From: Lachnospiraceae bacterium
GTDB lineage: Bacteria; Bacillota; Clostridia; Lachnospirales; Lachnospiraceae
DNA: 64,000 nucleotides
Assembly (NCBI GenBank): GCA_017938405.1
Contig: JAGBBP010000004.1
Location: forward strand, 59,764-123,763
Reading direction: 5' to 3'
Shown: in pieces, positions 62,101-64,000 of the stretch
How the letters are laid out: each line of letters opens with the position of its first letter
Numbering within the stretch: position 1 is the first letter of the stretch
Program-made: the position numbers and the translations under genes
The notes under the pieces: generated by a model
Told to the model about the DNA's origin: nothing
Seen by the model: only the letters and a program-made list of their open reading frames with translations
The model's database searches: none

Positions 62101-62954
62101 CTCTTGCAGCAAAGGTTCTTGGTTTTAACGTTGCGACGCCGGTATTCGACGGTGCAAACGAGAATGATATTATGGATACCCTTGAGATGGCAAACGATTA
62201 TGCCAATACTTCCTGGGAAGAGTTCCAGGCAAAGTATAAGGATGTATTGATGCCGGAGGTTATGGAGTATCTCGGAAACAACTTAGAGTACAGAGAGCAG
62301 TGGAAGGGTGTTCCGATTAACCGTGACGGTAAGGTTCGTCTGCGTGACGGACGTACCGGTGAGTACTTTGACGGTGCGGTTACCGTTGGTTTCATGCACT
62401 ACTTAAAGCTCCATCACCTGGTTGACGATAAGATCCATGCCCGTGCAATCGGTCCGTACTCCTTAGTAACCCAGCAGCCGTTAGGTGGTAAGGCACAGTT
62501 CGGTGGCCAGCGTTTCGGTGAGATGGAAGTTTGGGCATTGGAAGCATACGGTGCAGCACACATCTTACAGGAAATTCTTACCGTGAAGTCCGATGATGTA
62601 ACCGGACGTGGTAAGACCTACGAGGCAATTATTAAGGGTGACAATATCCCTGAGCCGGGTATTCCGGAGTCCTTCAAGGTATTGTTGAAGGAACTTCAGT
62701 CCCTGGCACTTGACGTAACCGTACTTGATGAAGACGGTAACGAAGTGGTAATGACCGAGAACATTGATTACGGCGATGGCGATATGGGCCCGATTTATAC
62801 GGAAACCGATGATTTCCGTTATGATGAGGATTATGCACAGCAGGGATTCAGCGCAGTAACTCCGGACGAAGAAGGTAATTTTGTCTATGTAGAAGACGAT
62901 TACGAAGAAGAGTCCGATAGTTACGACGTGGATGATGCAGATTATGATGAATAA
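59103..62954 (+). CDS. rpoB: DNA-directed RNA polymerase subunit beta
   Basis: 1283 residues, complete. Begins with the basic [21 protein letters not shown] and [18 protein letters not shown]. The rifampicin region [32 protein letters not shown] (about 495-526) is wild-type in appearance. The catalytic-site segment [20 protein letters not shown] and the C-terminal [19 protein letters not shown] are present. An acidic tail of about 60 residues ends the chain. ATG at 59103 has AAGGGGTGA upstream; the GTG at 59091 lies within that site. Separated from rplL by 3.6 kb. Confidence 0.99.
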   Translation: MEKNRIKPMQVGKGVRMSFSKQKEVLEMPNLIEVQKDSYRWFLEEGLDEVFRDISPISDYSDQLSLEFVSFQLCEDDVKYSIEECKERDATYAAPLKVRVRLHNKETDGSLDPEIKEHDIFMGDLPLMTETGTFVINGAERVIVSQLVRSPGIYYAIGHDKIGKTLYSSTVIPNRGAWLEYETDSNDVFYVRVDRNRKVPITVLIRALGVGSNTEILEMFGDEPKIHASIAKDPSENYTDGLLELYKKLRPGEPLSVESAEPLINGMFFDARRYDLAKVGRYKFNKKLAFKNRIVGYALAESVTDPLTGEIYEAGTLITEELAVSLQNAAVASVMVQTEEKNVKVLSNLMVDLNAYVDCDKAALGITEEVYYPVLKQLMADFSGEELLEEIKRSVNELIPKHITKEDIFASINYNIHLEYGIGNSDDIDHLGNRRIRAVGELLQNQYRIGLSRMERVVRERMSTQDLESISPQSLINIKPVTAAVKEFFGSSQLSQFMDQHNPLGELTHKRRLSALGPGGLSRDRAGFEVRDVHYSHYGRMCPIETPEGPNIGLINSLASYARINEYGFVEAPYRKLDKSDPKNPRVTDEVVYLTADEEDKYVVAQANEPLDENGYFVNANVSGRYKEETSLFEKKKIDLMDVSPKMVFSVATAMIPFLENDDANRALMGSNMQRQAVPLLMTEAPVVGTGMEMKTAIDSGVCVVAKNAGVVERAASAEIIIKTDDGSKDTYKLAKFTRSNQGTCINQRPIVTKGERVEAGQVIADGPSTAGGELALGKNPLIGFMTWEGYNYEDAVLLSERLVQEDVYTSVHIEEYEIEARDTKLGPEEITRDVPGVNEEKALKDLDERGIIRIGAEVRAEDILVGKVTPKGETELTAEERLLRAIFGEKAREVRDTSLRVPHGEYGIIVDAKVFTRENGDELPPGVNQTVRVYIAQKRKIQVGDKMAGRHGNKGVVSRVLPVEDMPFLPNGRPLDIVLNPLGVPSRMNIGQVLEIHLSLAAKVLGFNVATPVFDGANENDIMDTLEMANDYANTSWEEFQAKYKDVLMPEVMEYLGNNLEYREQWKGVPINRDGKVRLRDGRTGEYFDGAVTVGFMHYLKLHHLVDDKIHARAIGPYSLVTQQPLGGKAQFGGQRFGEMEVWALEAYGAAHILQEILTVKSDDVTGRGKTYEAIIKGDNIPEPGIPESFKVLLKELQSLALDVTVLDEDGNEVVMTENIDYGDGDMGPIYTETDDFRYDEDYAQQGFSAVTPDEEGNFVYVEDDYEEESDSYDVDDADYDE

Positions 62955-62957
62955 TGA

Positions 62958-64000
<1,043 letters not shown>

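Overview
The window looks like chromosomal DNA of a Gram-positive, low-to-mid GC Clostridia member, most likely a Lachnospiraceae relative. The signs are strong AGGAGG ribosome-binding sites, TTGaca-N17-TAtaaT promoters, many lipobox lipoproteins, a threonine-type T-box, a lysine riboswitch, a threonyl-tRNA synthetase without the TGS domain, and the ACT protein / homoserine dehydrogenase / phosphoglycerate-mutase-like homoserine kinase cluster. Genus cannot be named from the sequence alone.

Layout. 1-3.9 kb: end of an S41 protease, then the threonine-pathway operon (ACT protein, hom, proposed homoserine kinase). 4.0-11.6 kb: a six-gene MacAB-like export operon with three lipoprotein adaptors, one large FtsX-type permease and two ATPases, the second carrying a C-terminal AbrB-like segment. 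12-13.9 kb: GNAT, Nudix and an orphan lipoprotein. 13.9-16.1 kb: thrS (minus) behind a T-box. 16.1-18.9 kb: polysaccharide deacetylase, a coiled-coil protein and a Cys-rich protein. 19-22.7 kb: heterodimeric ABC exporter. 23.2-27.5 kb: DUF1015 protein, a CheX-like/CheY pair and a CgeB-like glycosyltransferase. 27.7-31 kb: prfC, an ECF sigma/anti-sigma pair and a small acidic membrane protein. 31.3-36.1 kb: a chemoreceptor with a very long Lys/Pro-rich N-terminus, a short peptide-binding lipoprotein and MgtC. 36.2-42.8 kb: a PrsA/SurA-like protein and a peptide ABC importer (binding protein, two permeases, fused double ATPase). 42.9-45 kb: lysine riboswitch, dapA, dapB. 45-50.4 kb: Ig-like secreted protein, two-component system, second ECF sigma/anti-sigma pair. 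50.5-64 kb: DUF951 and Cys-rich proteins, then rpmG-secE-nusG-rplK-rplA-rplJ-rplL and, after a 3.6-kb interruption, rpoB-rpoC.

The most unusual content is not protein coding. Two unrelated families of intergenic elements occur: family A (three copies) and family B (four copies). Each copy is one giant imperfect hairpin of about 280-440 nt. A conserved structured head (about 125-210 nt in A, about 162 nt in B) sits on long arms that pair with each other but differ in sequence between copies. Both heads and arms show compensatory base changes. Several copies look as if they sit inside, or grew out of, intrinsic terminators. Seven copies in 64 kb implies very many genome-wide. This is the best candidate here for an undescribed system.

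Gene calls rest on reading the proteins and recognising motifs; no database search was possible. Start codons were chosen by ribosome-binding-site spacing and often differ from the longest open frame.
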